Shown here in pieces: positions 26,633 to 35,725 of a DNA stretch of 51,122 bases. The first letter of the stretch is position 1; every line of letters begins with the position of its first letter. The DNA comes from Thiothrix sp. (GTDB lineage: Bacteria > Pseudomonadota > Gammaproteobacteria > Thiotrichales > Thiotrichaceae), in assembly GCF_028714775.1 (NCBI RefSeq), contig NZ_JAQTLS010000026.1, forward strand, positions 1 to 51,122, in the 5' to 3' direction. The position numbers and the translations under genes were made by a program. The notes beneath the pieces were generated by a model. The model saw only the letters and a list, made by a program, of their open reading frames with translations, had not been told where the DNA came from and did not search any database.

Positions 26633-28354
26633 CTAACATCCTGTCAATAAGGCATATAATTGCGGCAGTTTCTGCGGCAATTCCTCAGCCTTACGCACCA
26701 ACACCCAACCTTGATGTCCAAACAGATGCGGCAAATAATTCTCCGCCTTGTCGTCAATAGTGACACAAAAAGGTTTCAAGCCACGTTGGCGGGCTTCTTG
26801 TAAAGCCATACGGGTATCCTCCAATCCATAGCGCCCCTCGTAAACATCAAGGTCGTTCGGCTTGCCGTCGGTCAACAACAACAGTAGTTTCTGTTGCGAA
26901 GACTCCTTTTCCAATAACTGGCTGGCATAGCGGATTGCCGCGCCCATGCGCGTGTAATAGCCCGGCTTAGTCGCCATAATGCGCCCACGTACTTGCCCAT
27001 CATAACGCTCTGCAAAACTTTTTAGGCAATAGAAACGCACCTGTTGGCGATTGAGTGAAGAAAAACCGTACAAAGCAAAACGGTCACGGGTCGTCCCCAA
27101 GCTTTCGGCAAACAGTACCAACGAATCCCGCACAATATCCACCACCCTCGCCTCATTACTCACCCAACTGTCGGTAGACATAGAAAAATCAGCCAGCAAC
27201 AAGCAAGAAAGGTCACGCCCTTTTTCCCGGCAATCACGATAAACGGCAGGTATATCTGCCTTACCCCGTTTACGTTCCCCCAGATGCAGGATATAGCTGT
27301 CAATGTCGAGTTCAGTACCTTCTTGCTGGTGGTTGAGCCATTCACGGCGTGGCTGCAAAACTTCAAAACGGCGGCGTAACTTGCGAGCAGAGGCTTGCAG
27401 GTGGGAAGGCAAACTTTGTTCCTGCACATCCCTTGGCAGCATAACTTGCAAACGGCAATGACTGGGGATCAAACGCTGCTTGCGGTAATCCCATTCAGGC
27501 AGGGGGATACCTTCACCTTGAGGGATGTCGTCATATTCGGAGGCAGGCAAATCAAAATCAAGCTTGATTTTATGGGAACTGGCCTTGCGGTCACGCGCCA
27601 CGGTGATCACATCCAAATCATCGGCAGTGCGGTCAGCGTCATCACTGGGGTCATCGTCACTGGTGCGGTCAACGGGAATGTATTCTGTCCACGAAAATAG
27701 GCTTTCAAGGCGAAAACTGAGCAGCCCACTTTTGCCATCGGGCATATCGGTACGCTCAGCGCGGTGGCGTTTCGGGCTTGCCGCCGCAGGTTTGCTATCA
27801 GGGGATGTTTCGGATAACACGGGTTCTGCCAAGGAAGTAGTCAGCAGGGGGTTATTTACCGGAGGGGCGACTAGCCACAAGGGTGTAGGTTCGGTCTCTG
27901 GATATAAGGTTTGCCAGTTTTCCAACAAACGTTGGTAACGGTCACATAAGGCTGGATAACGTTGCAGCGTGGCGGCAACAGCACTTGCCGGACTGGAACT
28001 TGCTTGGTTGCCCGTGCAGCTTCCTAACGCTGTAAGCCACAAATACGTATCCCGGTTCAATGCCCGTAATGGGAAAAAGGCAATACTGTCCGGCAAGTTT
28101 AGGATTTTTTCATCCCAATACGCGGCACGGGCTTTTAGGCCAACCCCCGCCACCCGTTGTAACAGGCTACGCCGCTCCCCTGTAGCAACCTCACAGCCCT
28201 GACGTACCTCCAGCTCACTATCCCCTCCCAAAGCCCGTAGTAAAATGCTTAAGGTTTGGTGCATTTCCTCCAGATGTACTCGCGCTTGCGGATACTCTTG
28301 ACCAGCACTGCGGGTAATCAACTTATGCCAAACTTTCCCAACCCATTCTTCCAT
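26633..28354 (-). CDS. norD: NorD, nitric oxide reductase activation protein
   Basis: A 573-residue cytosolic protein. The C-terminal 200 residues form a von Willebrand A domain with MIDAS LLADFSMSTDSW, a later TKPGYYTRMGAAIRYA segment and LLTDGKPNDLD, all typical of NorD. The middle is acidic and variable. NorD works with the MoxR-type ATPase NorQ to insert the non-haem iron of NorB. The start chosen is MEEWVGKVW, with GTAGGG in front; an ATG eight codons earlier is possible. It is separated from norQ by the divergent dnr-like gene. Confidence 0.92.
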   Translation of the reverse strand: MEEWVGKVWHKLITRSAGQEYPQARVHLEEMHQTLSILLRALGGDSELEVRQGCEVATGERRSLLQRVAGVGLKARAAYWDEKILNLPDSIAFFPLRALNRDTYLWLTALGSCTGNQASSSPASAVAATLQRYPALCDRYQRLLENWQTLYPETEPTPLWLVAPPVNNPLLTTSLAEPVLSETSPDSKPAAASPKRHRAERTDMPDGKSGLLSFRLESLFSWTEYIPVDRTSDDDPSDDADRTADDLDVITVARDRKASSHKIKLDFDLPASEYDDIPQGEGIPLPEWDYRKQRLIPSHCRLQVMLPRDVQEQSLPSHLQASARKLRRRFEVLQPRREWLNHQQEGTELDIDSYILHLGERKRGKADIPAVYRDCREKGRDLSCLLLADFSMSTDSWVSNEARVVDIVRDSLVLFAESLGTTRDRFALYGFSSLNRQQVRFYCLKSFAERYDGQVRGRIMATKPGYYTRMGAAIRYASQLLEKESSQQKLLLLLTDGKPNDLDVYEGRYGLEDTRMALQEARQRGLKPFCVTIDDKAENYLPHLFGHQGWVLVRKAEELPQKLPQLYALLTGC

Positions 28355-28450
28355 GCGAAACCCTACAAAAATTATCATTTACGCAACAAAAGTTGTGGAA
28401 TACACTCAGGTATCTATGCGAGAACGCACCTTATTAGAGCATTACTTATC

Positions 28451-29143
28451 ATGAAGCTGGACGACCGTACCCTCAACATTCTGCAACGCTCTCCCCTATT
28501 CAGGGCATTTAGCCCCCAACAGTTCAGCGAATTGACCAGTAGAGCCAAACTTCACCCCGTTGCAGAAGGTGAATTCCTGTTTCGTCAGGGTGACTTACTG
28601 GAAGAACTCTATATTTGCCTTGAAGGCTGCATCAAATTGTTCCGGCTGACACCGAGTGGCGATGAAAAGATCATCGACATCATCACGCCGGGCAACAGCT
28701 TTGCCGAAGCGGTTGCTTTTATGCGCGGGCAACGCTACCCCGTCTGTGCTGTTGCCTTACGCCCCAGTGTAGTTATTGGTATCAATGCCATACAGTACTT
28801 GGGCTTCCTATCATCCTCCCCAGAATTATGCCTTAACCTGTTAGGACTACTCAGCCGCCGGATGCACTGGCTTCTCAATGAGGTTGATCGGCTTACTCTC
28901 CACAATGCCACATTCCGGTTGGCGGCTTATTTATTAGAAGCCCGTGAGCACAATAGCTCAAGCAACTCCATTTGCCTTAGCGCCCCCAAACACATCATTG
29001 CCTCGCGTTTATCAATCAAGCCAGAAACCTTCTCCCGTATCCTAAAACGCCTTGCTGACAAAGAATTGATTGCCGTACATGATTCGTATGTTGATCTGCT
29101 GGACGTAGCGGGACTGGAAGCCATCGTCCATGCTGAACTTTAG
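28451..29143 (+). CDS. dnr: Dnr-type Crp/Fnr family regulator
   Basis: A 230-residue regulator with an N-terminal cyclic-nucleotide-type beta roll (about 20-135, FLFRQGDLLEELYICLEGCIKLF) and a C-terminal helix-turn-helix (ASRLSIKPETFSRILKRL). It lacks the N-terminal cysteines of FNR, which points to the Dnr/NnrR branch that responds to NO. The ETFSR recognition helix is of the type that reads TTGAC/TTGAT half sites, and boxes of that type occur elsewhere in the window. Upstream frame extensions lack a start signal. Its stop overlaps that of convergent norQ by four bases. Assignment to Dnr rather than another Crp subgroup rests mainly on context. Confidence 0.85.
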   Translation: MKLDDRTLNILQRSPLFRAFSPQQFSELTSRAKLHPVAEGEFLFRQGDLLEELYICLEGCIKLFRLTPSGDEKIIDIITPGNSFAEAVAFMRGQRYPVCAVALRPSVVIGINAIQYLGFLSSSPELCLNLLGLLSRRMHWLLNEVDRLTLHNATFRLAAYLLEAREHNSSSNSICLSAPKHIIASRLSIKPETFSRILKRLADKELIAVHDSYVDLLDVAGLEAIVHAEL

Positions 29144-29922
29144 GCAAAATAGGTACTAACTACCTCCATCAAAGCTTCCACCGTATCTGGGTCATCGGTT
29201 AGCGGCTCAACCAATGCCGCACGGCACGCTGCCAATGGCTCAAAACCGTCCTGCATTAACGTGGCGGTGTACACCAACAAACGGGTGGAAGCTGATTCTT
29301 CCAGATCGTGTTCCTTCAGCACCCGCAAGGCATTCGCCAGTTTCACCAGTTGTGCCGCCAGCTTGTCATCCACCCCGGTTTCAAGTGCCACGATACGGGT
29401 CTCCACTTCCGGTTTGGGGTAATCGAAACGCAGCGCAACGAAACGCTGGCGGGTGGAAGGTTTCATACCCTTGAGCAAATTCTGGTAGCCGGGGTTGTAA
29501 GACACCACCAGCATGAATTCCGGCGGGGCGTGCAAGGTTTCTCCTGTGCGTTCAATCGGCAGGATGCGGCGGTTGTCGGAGAGCGGATGCAAAATGACGG
29601 TGGTATCTTTGCGGGCTTCCACCACTTCGTCCAAATAGCAGATTGCACCTTCGCGCACTGCACGGGTCAACGGGCCGTCATTCCAGTAGGTTTCGCCATC
29701 GCCGATCAGATGCCGTCCGACCAAATCCGCCGCGCTCAAATCGTCGTGGCAGGCCACCGTGTACAGCGGCCTGCCCAGTTTGGCTGCCATGTGTTCGACG
29801 AAACGGGTTTTGCCGCAGCCCGTGGGGCCTTTGAGTAAGATCGGCAATTGGCGGCGGAAGGCGTGTTCAAACAACGTTACTTCCTGCCCTTGGGCTTGGT
29901 AGTGGGGAATCCCTGCCCCCAT
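29140..29922 (-). CDS. norQ: NorQ, MoxR-type AAA+ ATPase
   Basis: A 260-residue AAA+ protein with Walker A GPTGCGKT (about 32-39), Walker B ICYLDEVVEA and a sensor segment MLVVSYNPGYQN. NorQ forms a ring that works with NorD to activate cNOR by inserting iron. The start is the ATG that overlaps the stop of the hemerythrin gene (TAATG); a longer frame lying antisense-like inside that gene is not credible. It is the last gene of the norEF-hemerythrin-norQ set. Confidence 0.93.
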   Translation of the reverse strand: MGAGIPHYQAQGQEVTLFEHAFRRQLPILLKGPTGCGKTRFVEHMAAKLGRPLYTVACHDDLSAADLVGRHLIGDGETYWNDGPLTRAVREGAICYLDEVVEARKDTTVILHPLSDNRRILPIERTGETLHAPPEFMLVVSYNPGYQNLLKGMKPSTRQRFVALRFDYPKPEVETRIVALETGVDDKLAAQLVKLANALRVLKEHDLEESASTRLLVYTATLMQDGFEPLAACRAALVEPLTDDPDTVEALMEVVSTYFA

Positions 29923-30353
29923 TATAATTCCACCTGAATGTTGAACTGGCTGAGGAAGTGCGCCGTCACAAAGTCCATACTGGCAACGTGCTGTTGCAGC
30001 CATTCCCGCCACTCGCGGATATAAGCCGTCAGTGCCGTATAATCCCGGCTGGCCTGCCACTGTTGCTGTACAGCCTGCAATTGCTGGAGTGCTTCCTCAT
30101 GCGCCATCTGATGGACGGGATAAGCAAAAAAGTTATATTCCATCATCAAGCGTTCTTCACGGGCAAAATGTGCCTCGGTATGCCCTACCCATGCAGCCAG
30201 CGTGGCATCGACCGTATCAGGGGCTTCCCCACTTTCCACCTGTCCCAGCAACTTGCCAACCAGCAGCAGTTCCTCGCAATGGACGGTATTCATAAATGGC
30301 ACAGCTACCTGTGGTAACAAGCTGCAATCAGTAAACTTTTCTTCAACATCCAT
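29922..30353 (-). CDS. Hemerythrin-like di-iron protein in the nor cluster
   Basis: A 143-residue soluble hemerythrin. All seven expected iron ligands can be placed: His25, His62, Glu66, His81, His85, His122 and Asp127 (HFAREERL, HQMAHEEAL, HVASMD). Such proteins bind O2 or NO at a di-iron site. It lies one base after norF and overlaps norQ, so it is made with the Nor maturation proteins. A role in NO binding or in delivering iron to NorB is an attractive inference without direct evidence here. Confidence 0.9.
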   Translation of the reverse strand: MDVEEKFTDCSLLPQVAVPFMNTVHCEELLLVGKLLGQVESGEAPDTVDATLAAWVGHTEAHFAREERLMMEYNFFAYPVHQMAHEEALQQLQAVQQQWQASRDYTALTAYIREWREWLQQHVASMDFVTAHFLSQFNIQVEL

Positions 30354-30354
30354 C

Positions 30355-30603
30355 CTACATTCCTACCCAATAGGCTAAATAGATAAGACATAATACCAGC
30401 ACTAGCCAACCATGCACCAATATCCTCCATAATGGCGAAACTTCCCGCAATGCCATAAAATCGGCGATAATGAAATGCCCTTTGGTAAACACGGAAATCA
30501 GCAATGCCACCACTAGCCACTGCCCGCTGTAACCTACTTGTCCCGCCCACCATGTCAACAGTGTCAGCCCCACCAGTAACAACCAAAGAATAGCTATTTT
30601 CAT
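30355..30603 (-). CDS. norF: NorF, small membrane protein
   Basis: An 82-residue protein with two or three membrane segments (ILWLLLVGLTLLTWW, LVVALLISVF, LVLVLCLIYLAYW). It corresponds to NorF / the cytochrome oxidase subunit IV-like family, which follows norE in many denitrifiers and supports NO reductase activity. It lies four bases after norE and one base before the hemerythrin gene. Confidence 0.85.
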   Translation of the reverse strand: MKIAILWLLLVGLTLLTWWAGQVGYSGQWLVVALLISVFTKGHFIIADFMALREVSPLWRILVHGWLVLVLCLIYLAYWVGM

Positions 30604-30607
30604 GCTC

Positions 30608-31210
30608 TCACCGTATCACGTAAACGAGTGGGAACAACACAATCCACACGAGATCGACCATGTGCCAATAGGATGCACCTGTTTCCACACCCGTATGTTC
30701 AGCGGCGGAATAGTCCCCAGCTTGCGCCTTCCACGCTACTGCTGCGAGAATAATCATACCAAGGATGACGTGCATGAAATGGAAAAACGTCAGCGACAAG
30801 TAAAACATGTAAAAGGTGTTGGTGCTAAGGCTGATGCCCTGCCCAAACTTATCAGCAAATTCAATGCCTTTGAGAATAACGAATAATGCCCCAGAACCAA
30901 TACTTGCCAGTAACCAGTTACGGCACAGTGATACCTTCCCTGCTTTGATGGCTTGTACCGCCAGCACAACAAATAAGCTGCCTGTCAGTAAAATCAGGGT
31001 ATTTGCAGCACCAATGTCCCGGTTGAGCGTTTGCTGATAGTGGTTGAACAACGCCACATTCCCACTGCGGGCAAAGGCATAAGATGTAAAGAAAATTGCA
31101 AACACTAGCAATTCGGCAAGGATAAAAATCCACATTGCCAAATCCCCCGGTAAGGAAGCCAGGCGGCGGTGTTCGGAAGCGCCAAGGTGGGTAAAATCTG
31201 TTGTCTTCAT
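30608..31210 (-). CDS. norE: NorE, cytochrome oxidase subunit III-like protein
   Basis: A 200-residue inner-membrane protein with five predicted membrane helices. It begins with the typical LPGDLAMWIFILAELLVF segment and has FHFMHVILGM and a C-terminal YWHMVDLVWIVLFPLVYV, all features of NorE/CoxC. NorE supports maturation or stability of NO reductase. It heads the norE-norF-hemerythrin-norQ operon, whose upstream region contains an FNR/DNR-type box. The catalytic norCB genes are not in the window. Confidence 0.9.
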   Translation of the reverse strand: MKTTDFTHLGASEHRRLASLPGDLAMWIFILAELLVFAIFFTSYAFARSGNVALFNHYQQTLNRDIGAANTLILLTGSLFVVLAVQAIKAGKVSLCRNWLLASIGSGALFVILKGIEFADKFGQGISLSTNTFYMFYLSLTFFHFMHVILGMIILAAVAWKAQAGDYSAAEHTGVETGASYWHMVDLVWIVLFPLVYVIR

Positions 31211-31245
31211 AGGGTGCAGGCTATGCCAAGCACCAGTCCCTCACC

Positions 31246-31259
31246 TTGATGCAGGTCAA
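31246..31259. promoter_or_regulatory. FNR/DNR-type box between norE and ccmA
   Basis: TTGAT-gcag-GTCAA matches the TTGAY-N4-RTCAA consensus read by FNR, ANR and DNR proteins. Its centre is 42 bases upstream of the norE start and 75 bases upstream of the ccmA start; the latter spacing resembles the other boxes in this window, so it may serve either or both operons. Confidence 0.7.
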
Positions 31260-31327
31260 GGCATCCTGCAACAGCACTTGTTCTACTGTTCTTTGAAGCA
31301 CACCGTCCACCAGAATGAGAAACAGCC

Positions 31328-31906
31328 ATGCTCCTGACAGGAACGCAGCTTGAGAGCAAACGCAACCACCGCACCCTATTCAAAGCGTTAAACTTTGAAC
31401 TGGATGCAGGCCAACTCTTATTGGTGGAAGGCCACAATGGCAGTGGCAAGACCACCTTGCTGAAAACGCTGGCGGGATTGCGCGAGCCGGATGCAGGGCA
31501 AGTGTTGTGGGAAGCGGAATACCGCCCGCAGTTTGTGTGGCTGGGTCATGCTAACGGCATCAAGGACGACCTGACGGCGTTGGAAAACCTGCGTGCCATG
31601 CAAACGAATTCTTTGCCACCCAAAACCGTGTTGGAACAGATGGGCTTGGCAGGTCACGGCAACCGCTTCCCGCGCCACTTTTCAGCAGGCATGAAACGCC
31701 GCCTTGCCTTGTGCCGCTTATTGCTGTCTGACGCGCCCCTGTGGATTTTGGATGAACCCCAAGCAGCCTTGGACAAGGCAGGCATCCGGCTATTTGAAGC
31801 CTTACTCAGCGGACATTTGCAACAGGGAGGCAGTGTGGTCATGACATCCCATCACGATATTGGTTTGGAAGGCCAGCACATCCGCCGACTGGGATTAGGC
31901 ACTTAA
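31328..31906 (+). CDS. ccmA: CcmA, haem exporter ATPase subunit
   Basis: A 192-residue ABC ATPase of cytochrome c maturation System I. Walker A is GHNGSGKTT (35-43), the signature is FSAGMKRR, and Walker B is LWILDEPQAALD. With CcmB, CcmC and CcmD it releases holo-CcmE for haem delivery in the periplasm. It is the first gene of a nine-gene operon with short overlaps throughout. The divergent promoter region holds an FNR/DNR-type box. Confidence 0.95.
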   Translation: MLLTGTQLESKRNHRTLFKALNFELDAGQLLLVEGHNGSGKTTLLKTLAGLREPDAGQVLWEAEYRPQFVWLGHANGIKDDLTALENLRAMQTNSLPPKTVLEQMGLAGHGNRFPRHFSAGMKRRLALCRLLLSDAPLWILDEPQAALDKAGIRLFEALLSGHLQQGGSVVMTSHHDIGLEGQHIRRLGLGT

Positions 31907-32583
31907 TGCGCCTGACCCACGCCTTCGTGTCACTGCTGTATCGGGATTTCACCGTGGCTTTCCGCCATCGCAATGAAATCCTCAACCCCCTACTGTTTTT
32001 CTCGCTGGTGACGTTGCTGTTCCCGCTGGGGGTTGGGCCTTCCCCCCAGTTGTTGCAAACCATTGCACCGGGGATTTTGTGGGTGGCGGCACTGCTGGCA
32101 GCCTTGCTGGCAGCAGACAACCTGTTCAGGACAGATTATGAGGATGGCACATTGGAACAACTGGTGTTAAGCCCCTTGCCCTTACCGCTGCTGGTGATTG
32201 CCAAAATACTGGCGCACTGGCTGGTAAGCGCCGTTCCGCTGCTGCTGCTAGCGCCGCTGCTGGCGGTAGCGTTTGGCTTGGAAGCGCTCGCGATTGGTGT
32301 TGCTGAATTGACCCTGTTGCTTGGGACACCCGTACTGGCATTCGTGGGTGCAATCGGCTCGGCACTGACTGTCAGCTTGAAACGCAACGGCATGTTGCTG
32401 GCACTGCTGGTCTTGCCCCTGTATATGCCTGTGCTGATTTTTGGCAGCAATGCTGTGGATACAGCGGCGGCGGGATTACCAGTCAGTGGGCAGTTATACC
32501 TGCTGGCGGCAATGCTGGTGCTTTCCCTGACGCTTGCACCGTTGGCGATTGCGGCAGCCCTAAAGATGAGTGTTTCGCAATGA
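31906..32583 (+). CDS. ccmB: CcmB, haem exporter membrane subunit
   Basis: A 225-residue inner-membrane protein with six predicted helices, starting LLYRDFTVAFRHRNEILNP and carrying TDYEDGTLEQLVLSPLPL, a conserved CcmB stretch. It pairs with CcmA in the CcmABCD complex. The start codon overlaps the ccmA stop (TAATG). Confidence 0.95.
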   Translation: MRLTHAFVSLLYRDFTVAFRHRNEILNPLLFFSLVTLLFPLGVGPSPQLLQTIAPGILWVAALLAALLAADNLFRTDYEDGTLEQLVLSPLPLPLLVIAKILAHWLVSAVPLLLLAPLLAVAFGLEALAIGVAELTLLLGTPVLAFVGAIGSALTVSLKRNGMLLALLVLPLYMPVLIFGSNAVDTAAAGLPVSGQLYLLAAMLVLSLTLAPLAIAAALKMSVSQ

Positions 32584-33338
32584 TAAGTATCCTGACACGC
32601 TGGTTTCACCGCCTAGCCTCCCCGGTCTGGTTCTACCGCATTGCCGGAAAACTGCTCCCGTGGCTGTGGGCATTATTCGCCTTGTTGCTGGTGACAGGCT
32701 TGTACGGAGGCTTGGTGACTGCCCCGGCGGATTACCAGCAGGGCGATTCCTTCCGCATTATTTACGTGCATGTGCCAGCGGCGTGGCTGTCGATGTTCGT
32801 CTACATGGTGATGGCGGTCAGTGGCGCGATTGCGCTGATCTGGCGCATCAAGCTGGCTGAAATGGTGCTGGTCAGTTGTGCACCCATCGGGGCAAGTTTC
32901 ACTTTTATTGCGCTGGTGACAGGGGCATTGTGGGGCAAGCCAATGTGGGGCGCATGGTGGGTATGGGATGCCCGCCTGACTTCGGAACTGATCCTGCTGT
33001 TTTTGTATCTGGGTGTGATCGGTCTGTACAACGCGATTGAGGACAAGCGCATGGCTTCACGCGCCGTCGCCATCCTTGCGCTGGTCGGCATCGTCAATAT
33101 TCCCATCATCCATTATTCGGTGGAATGGTGGAACACCCTGCATCAAGGCGCAACCGTGACCAAGTTTGACAAACCCTCCATCCATATCGACATGCTGATA
33201 CCGCTGCTGCTGATGGCGGGGGCATTCAAGGTGTTCTTTGTTATCAGCCTGTTGTTGCGTACCCGGAATGAATTGCTGGAACGTGAACTGCCCCGCCAGT
33301 GGGTGAAACAGTTAGTGGAGGAAAACGCGAATGACTGA
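32580..33338 (+). CDS. ccmC: CcmC, haem-loading protein for CcmE
   Basis: A 252-residue inner-membrane protein of the haem handling family. The WWD motif is visible as WGAWWVWDARLTSELILL, with flanking histidines (YVHVPAAW, IIHYSVEWWN) that ligate haem. It transfers haem to CcmE and is the one essential haem-loading component. The start overlaps ccmB by four bases. Confidence 0.95.
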   Translation: MISILTRWFHRLASPVWFYRIAGKLLPWLWALFALLLVTGLYGGLVTAPADYQQGDSFRIIYVHVPAAWLSMFVYMVMAVSGAIALIWRIKLAEMVLVSCAPIGASFTFIALVTGALWGKPMWGAWWVWDARLTSELILLFLYLGVIGLYNAIEDKRMASRAVAILALVGIVNIPIIHYSVEWWNTLHQGATVTKFDKPSIHIDMLIPLLLMAGAFKVFFVISLLLRTRNELLERELPRQWVKQLVEENAND

Positions 33339-33498
33339 ATTTTTCCACATGGGCGGCTATGCGCTGTATGTCTGGGGTTCGCTGGGAATGACCTTCATCG
33401 TGCTGCTGCTGAATATCGTGCTGCCCTTGAGCCAGCACCGCGACGTATTGCGTAAGGCGGCAGAGTTTCATGAGTGGGAAGGGAGAGATGAAAAATGA
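33331..33498 (+). CDS. ccmD: CcmD, small haem-exporter accessory protein
   Basis: A 55-residue protein with one membrane helix (about 12-32, YVWGSLGMTFIVLLLNIVLP), beginning FFHMGGYA as CcmD proteins do, with a basic then acidic cytoplasmic tail. It fits exactly between ccmC (8-base overlap) and ccmE (ATGA overlap). It stabilises the CcmC-CcmE complex and helps release holo-CcmE. Confidence 0.93.
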   Translation: MTEFFHMGGYALYVWGSLGMTFIVLLLNIVLPLSQHRDVLRKAAEFHEWEGRDEK

Positions 33499-33935
33499 CA
33501 CCTGTCAGGAAAAAACGCCTGTTGCTGATCCTCGCACTGGTTGCCGGGGTGGGCATAGCCTTGGCGCTGGTGTTGCAGGCTTTCAACCAGAACATGATGT
33601 TTTATTATGCACCCAAAGAGATCAAGGCGGGCAAAGCGCCTGCCAACCATGATTTCCGTGTCGGTGGGCTGGTGGTCAAAGGCAGTATGCAGCGGGATAA
33701 ACAATCACTGGAAGTGCGTTTCGATGTGACCGACCTGACCGAAACCGTGACGGTGAGCTATACCGGCATCCTCCCCGACTTGTTCCGCGAAGGGCAAGGC
33801 ATTATTGCCCGTGGCAAACTGTTGCCGGATGGGGTCATCGAAGCCTCGGAAGTGCTGGCGAAACACGATGAAAACTACATGCCGCCGGAAGTGGCGTCCT
33901 CCTTGCCCCAGACGCCGCCCAAGGAGGCAAAATGA
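33495..33935 (+). CDS. ccmE: CcmE, periplasmic haem chaperone
   Basis: A 146-residue membrane-anchored OB-fold protein. One N-terminal helix (8-28) is followed by the beta barrel with FRVGGLVVKGS and GILPDLFREGQGI. The haem-binding HxxxY motif is His124-Asp-Glu-Asn-Tyr128, matching the covalent haem histidine of E. coli CcmE. It carries haem from CcmC to CcmF. Confidence 0.95.
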   Translation: MTPVRKKRLLLILALVAGVGIALALVLQAFNQNMMFYYAPKEIKAGKAPANHDFRVGGLVVKGSMQRDKQSLEVRFDVTDLTETVTVSYTGILPDLFREGQGIIARGKLLPDGVIEASEVLAKHDENYMPPEVASSLPQTPPKEAK

Positions 33936-35725
33936 TCCCCGAACTTGGACACCTTGCCTTGATTCTGGCGCTGCTGATGGCGCTGGTGCAGGCGATTTTC
34001 CCACTGGCGGGCAGTTGGCGTGGCAAAGAACAATGGCTGGCACTGGCAAAACCAGCGGCGCAAGCACAAACGCTGTTCATCCTGCTGGCCTACGCTTGCC
34101 TGACTTACGCTTTTATTACCCATGATTTTTCGGTGAAATATGTGGCGGGAACGTCCCATTCCAGCTTGCCGTTGCTGTACCGGATTTCTGGGGTGTGGGG
34201 TGCGCATGAAGGTTCTTTGCTGCTGTGGGTCACGCTGCTGGCAGTGTGGACGCTGGCGGTCAGTGGGTTCAACCGGGGAATGCCGCCCTTGATGCTGGCG
34301 CGGGTGTTGGGGGTGATGGGGTGTGTCAGCGTTGGCTTCCTGCTGTTCCTGCTGGTGACTTCCAACCCGTTTGAACGCTTGGTGCCTGCCTCACTGAATG
34401 GACGCAGCCTCAATCCACTGCTGCAAGACCCCGGCTTAGCCTTCCACCCGCCGATGTTGTACATGGGTTATGTGGGCTTTGCGGTAGCGTTTGCCTTTGC
34501 CATCGCCGCGATGTTGGAAGGCAAACTGGATGCGGTGTGGATACGCTGGGTACGCCCGTGGACGAATGTGGCGTGGGTGTTCCTGACCTTGGGGATTGCG
34601 CTGGGCAGTTGGTGGGCGTATTACGAGCTGGGCTGGGGTGGCTGGTGGTTCTGGGACCCAGTGGAAAATGCCTCACTGATGCCGTGGCTGATGGGGACGG
34701 CACTGGTGCATTCGCTGGCTGTGACGGAAAAGCGTGGCGCGTTCAAAGCGTGGACGGTGCTACTGGCAATTTCCGCGTTTTCACTCAGCTTGTTGGGGAC
34801 GTTTTTGGTGCGTTCGGGGGTGCTGACTTCTGTCCACGCCTTTGCCAATGACCCGGAACGCGGGGTGTTCATTTTGGCATTTCTGGCGGCGGTGGTGGGG
34901 GTTTCCCTGACGCTGTATGCGGTCAAGGCACACCAGATGGAAGGTGGGCAAGGTTTCCAAGCCTTGTCACGCGAATCCGGTTTGCTGATGAACAATGTGA
35001 TCCTCACGGTCATGGCTGCCAGTGTGTTGCTGGGGACACTGTACCCGCTGGTGCTGGATGCGTTGGCAGTGGGCAAAATTTCGGTGGGGCCGCCGTATTT
35101 CAACGCCATCATCGTGCCTCTGGGCTTGCTGCTGGCGGTGCTAATGCTGCTGGGGCCATTGTTGCGCTGGCGGCAGGATAATCTCCGGCAGGTGGGCAAA
35201 TCGCTGTTGGCGGCACTGCTGTGGTGGCGGCACAAACGTTCCCTGTCCGGCTGGGGAATGTGGCTGGCACACCTCGGCGTGGTGGTGCTGATGGTCGGCA
35301 TCACCATGACCTCCCTGTACAGCAGCGGCAAGGATGTGCGCATGGCAGTGAGGCAACATTACCTGCTAGACGGCTACGATTTCCATTTTGTGGGGATAAA
35401 AGAGTCCGTGGGTGAAAACTACCTCGCTTACCGGGGGACGTTTGACATACATCAGGGCGATCAGCTCGTCAGCCAGTTATTACCTGAAAAGCGTAACTAT
35501 GGGGGGCAATCCATGCCAATGACGGAAGCAGGGATTGATGGCGGGTTGTTCCGTGACCTGTTCGTGGCATTGGGCGAACCGCTGGACGGCGGGACGTGGA
35601 GTTTGCGCATTTACCACAAGCCGTTTATCCGCTGGATATGGTTGGGGACATTGTTGATGGCGCTGGGTGGGCTGCTGGCGGCGCTGGATGGGCGTTATTG
35701 GAGAAAGGTAGGGGGTGCAGAATGA
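33932..35725 (+). CDS. ccmF: CcmF, cytochrome c haem lyase subunit
   Basis: A 597-residue multi-helix membrane protein with the WWD motif WGGWWFWDPVENASLMPW and the HSSLPLLYRISGVWGAHEGS haem-binding region, all diagnostic of CcmF. It is somewhat shorter than the usual 640-670 residues, mostly in the periplasmic loop before the final helix. It joins haem from CcmE to reduced apocytochrome c. It overlaps both neighbours by ATGA junctions. Confidence 0.94.
   Translation: MIPELGHLALILALLMALVQAIFPLAGSWRGKEQWLALAKPAAQAQTLFILLAYACLTYAFITHDFSVKYVAGTSHSSLPLLYRISGVWGAHEGSLLLWVTLLAVWTLAVSGFNRGMPPLMLARVLGVMGCVSVGFLLFLLVTSNPFERLVPASLNGRSLNPLLQDPGLAFHPPMLYMGYVGFAVAFAFAIAAMLEGKLDAVWIRWVRPWTNVAWVFLTLGIALGSWWAYYELGWGGWWFWDPVENASLMPWLMGTALVHSLAVTEKRGAFKAWTVLLAISAFSLSLLGTFLVRSGVLTSVHAFANDPERGVFILAFLAAVVGVSLTLYAVKAHQMEGGQGFQALSRESGLLMNNVILTVMAASVLLGTLYPLVLDALAVGKISVGPPYFNAIIVPLGLLLAVLMLLGPLLRWRQDNLRQVGKSLLAALLWWRHKRSLSGWGMWLAHLGVVVLMVGITMTSLYSSGKDVRMAVRQHYLLDGYDFHFVGIKESVGENYLAYRGTFDIHQGDQLVSQLLPEKRNYGGQSMPMTEAGIDGGLFRDLFVALGEPLDGGTWSLRIYHKPFIRWIWLGTLLMALGGLLAALDGRYWRKVGGAE

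Noticed and set aside
28354-28451. FNR/DNR box between norD and the dnr-like gene
   Set aside because: I looked for TTGAY-N4-RTCAA and found no acceptable match in this gap.
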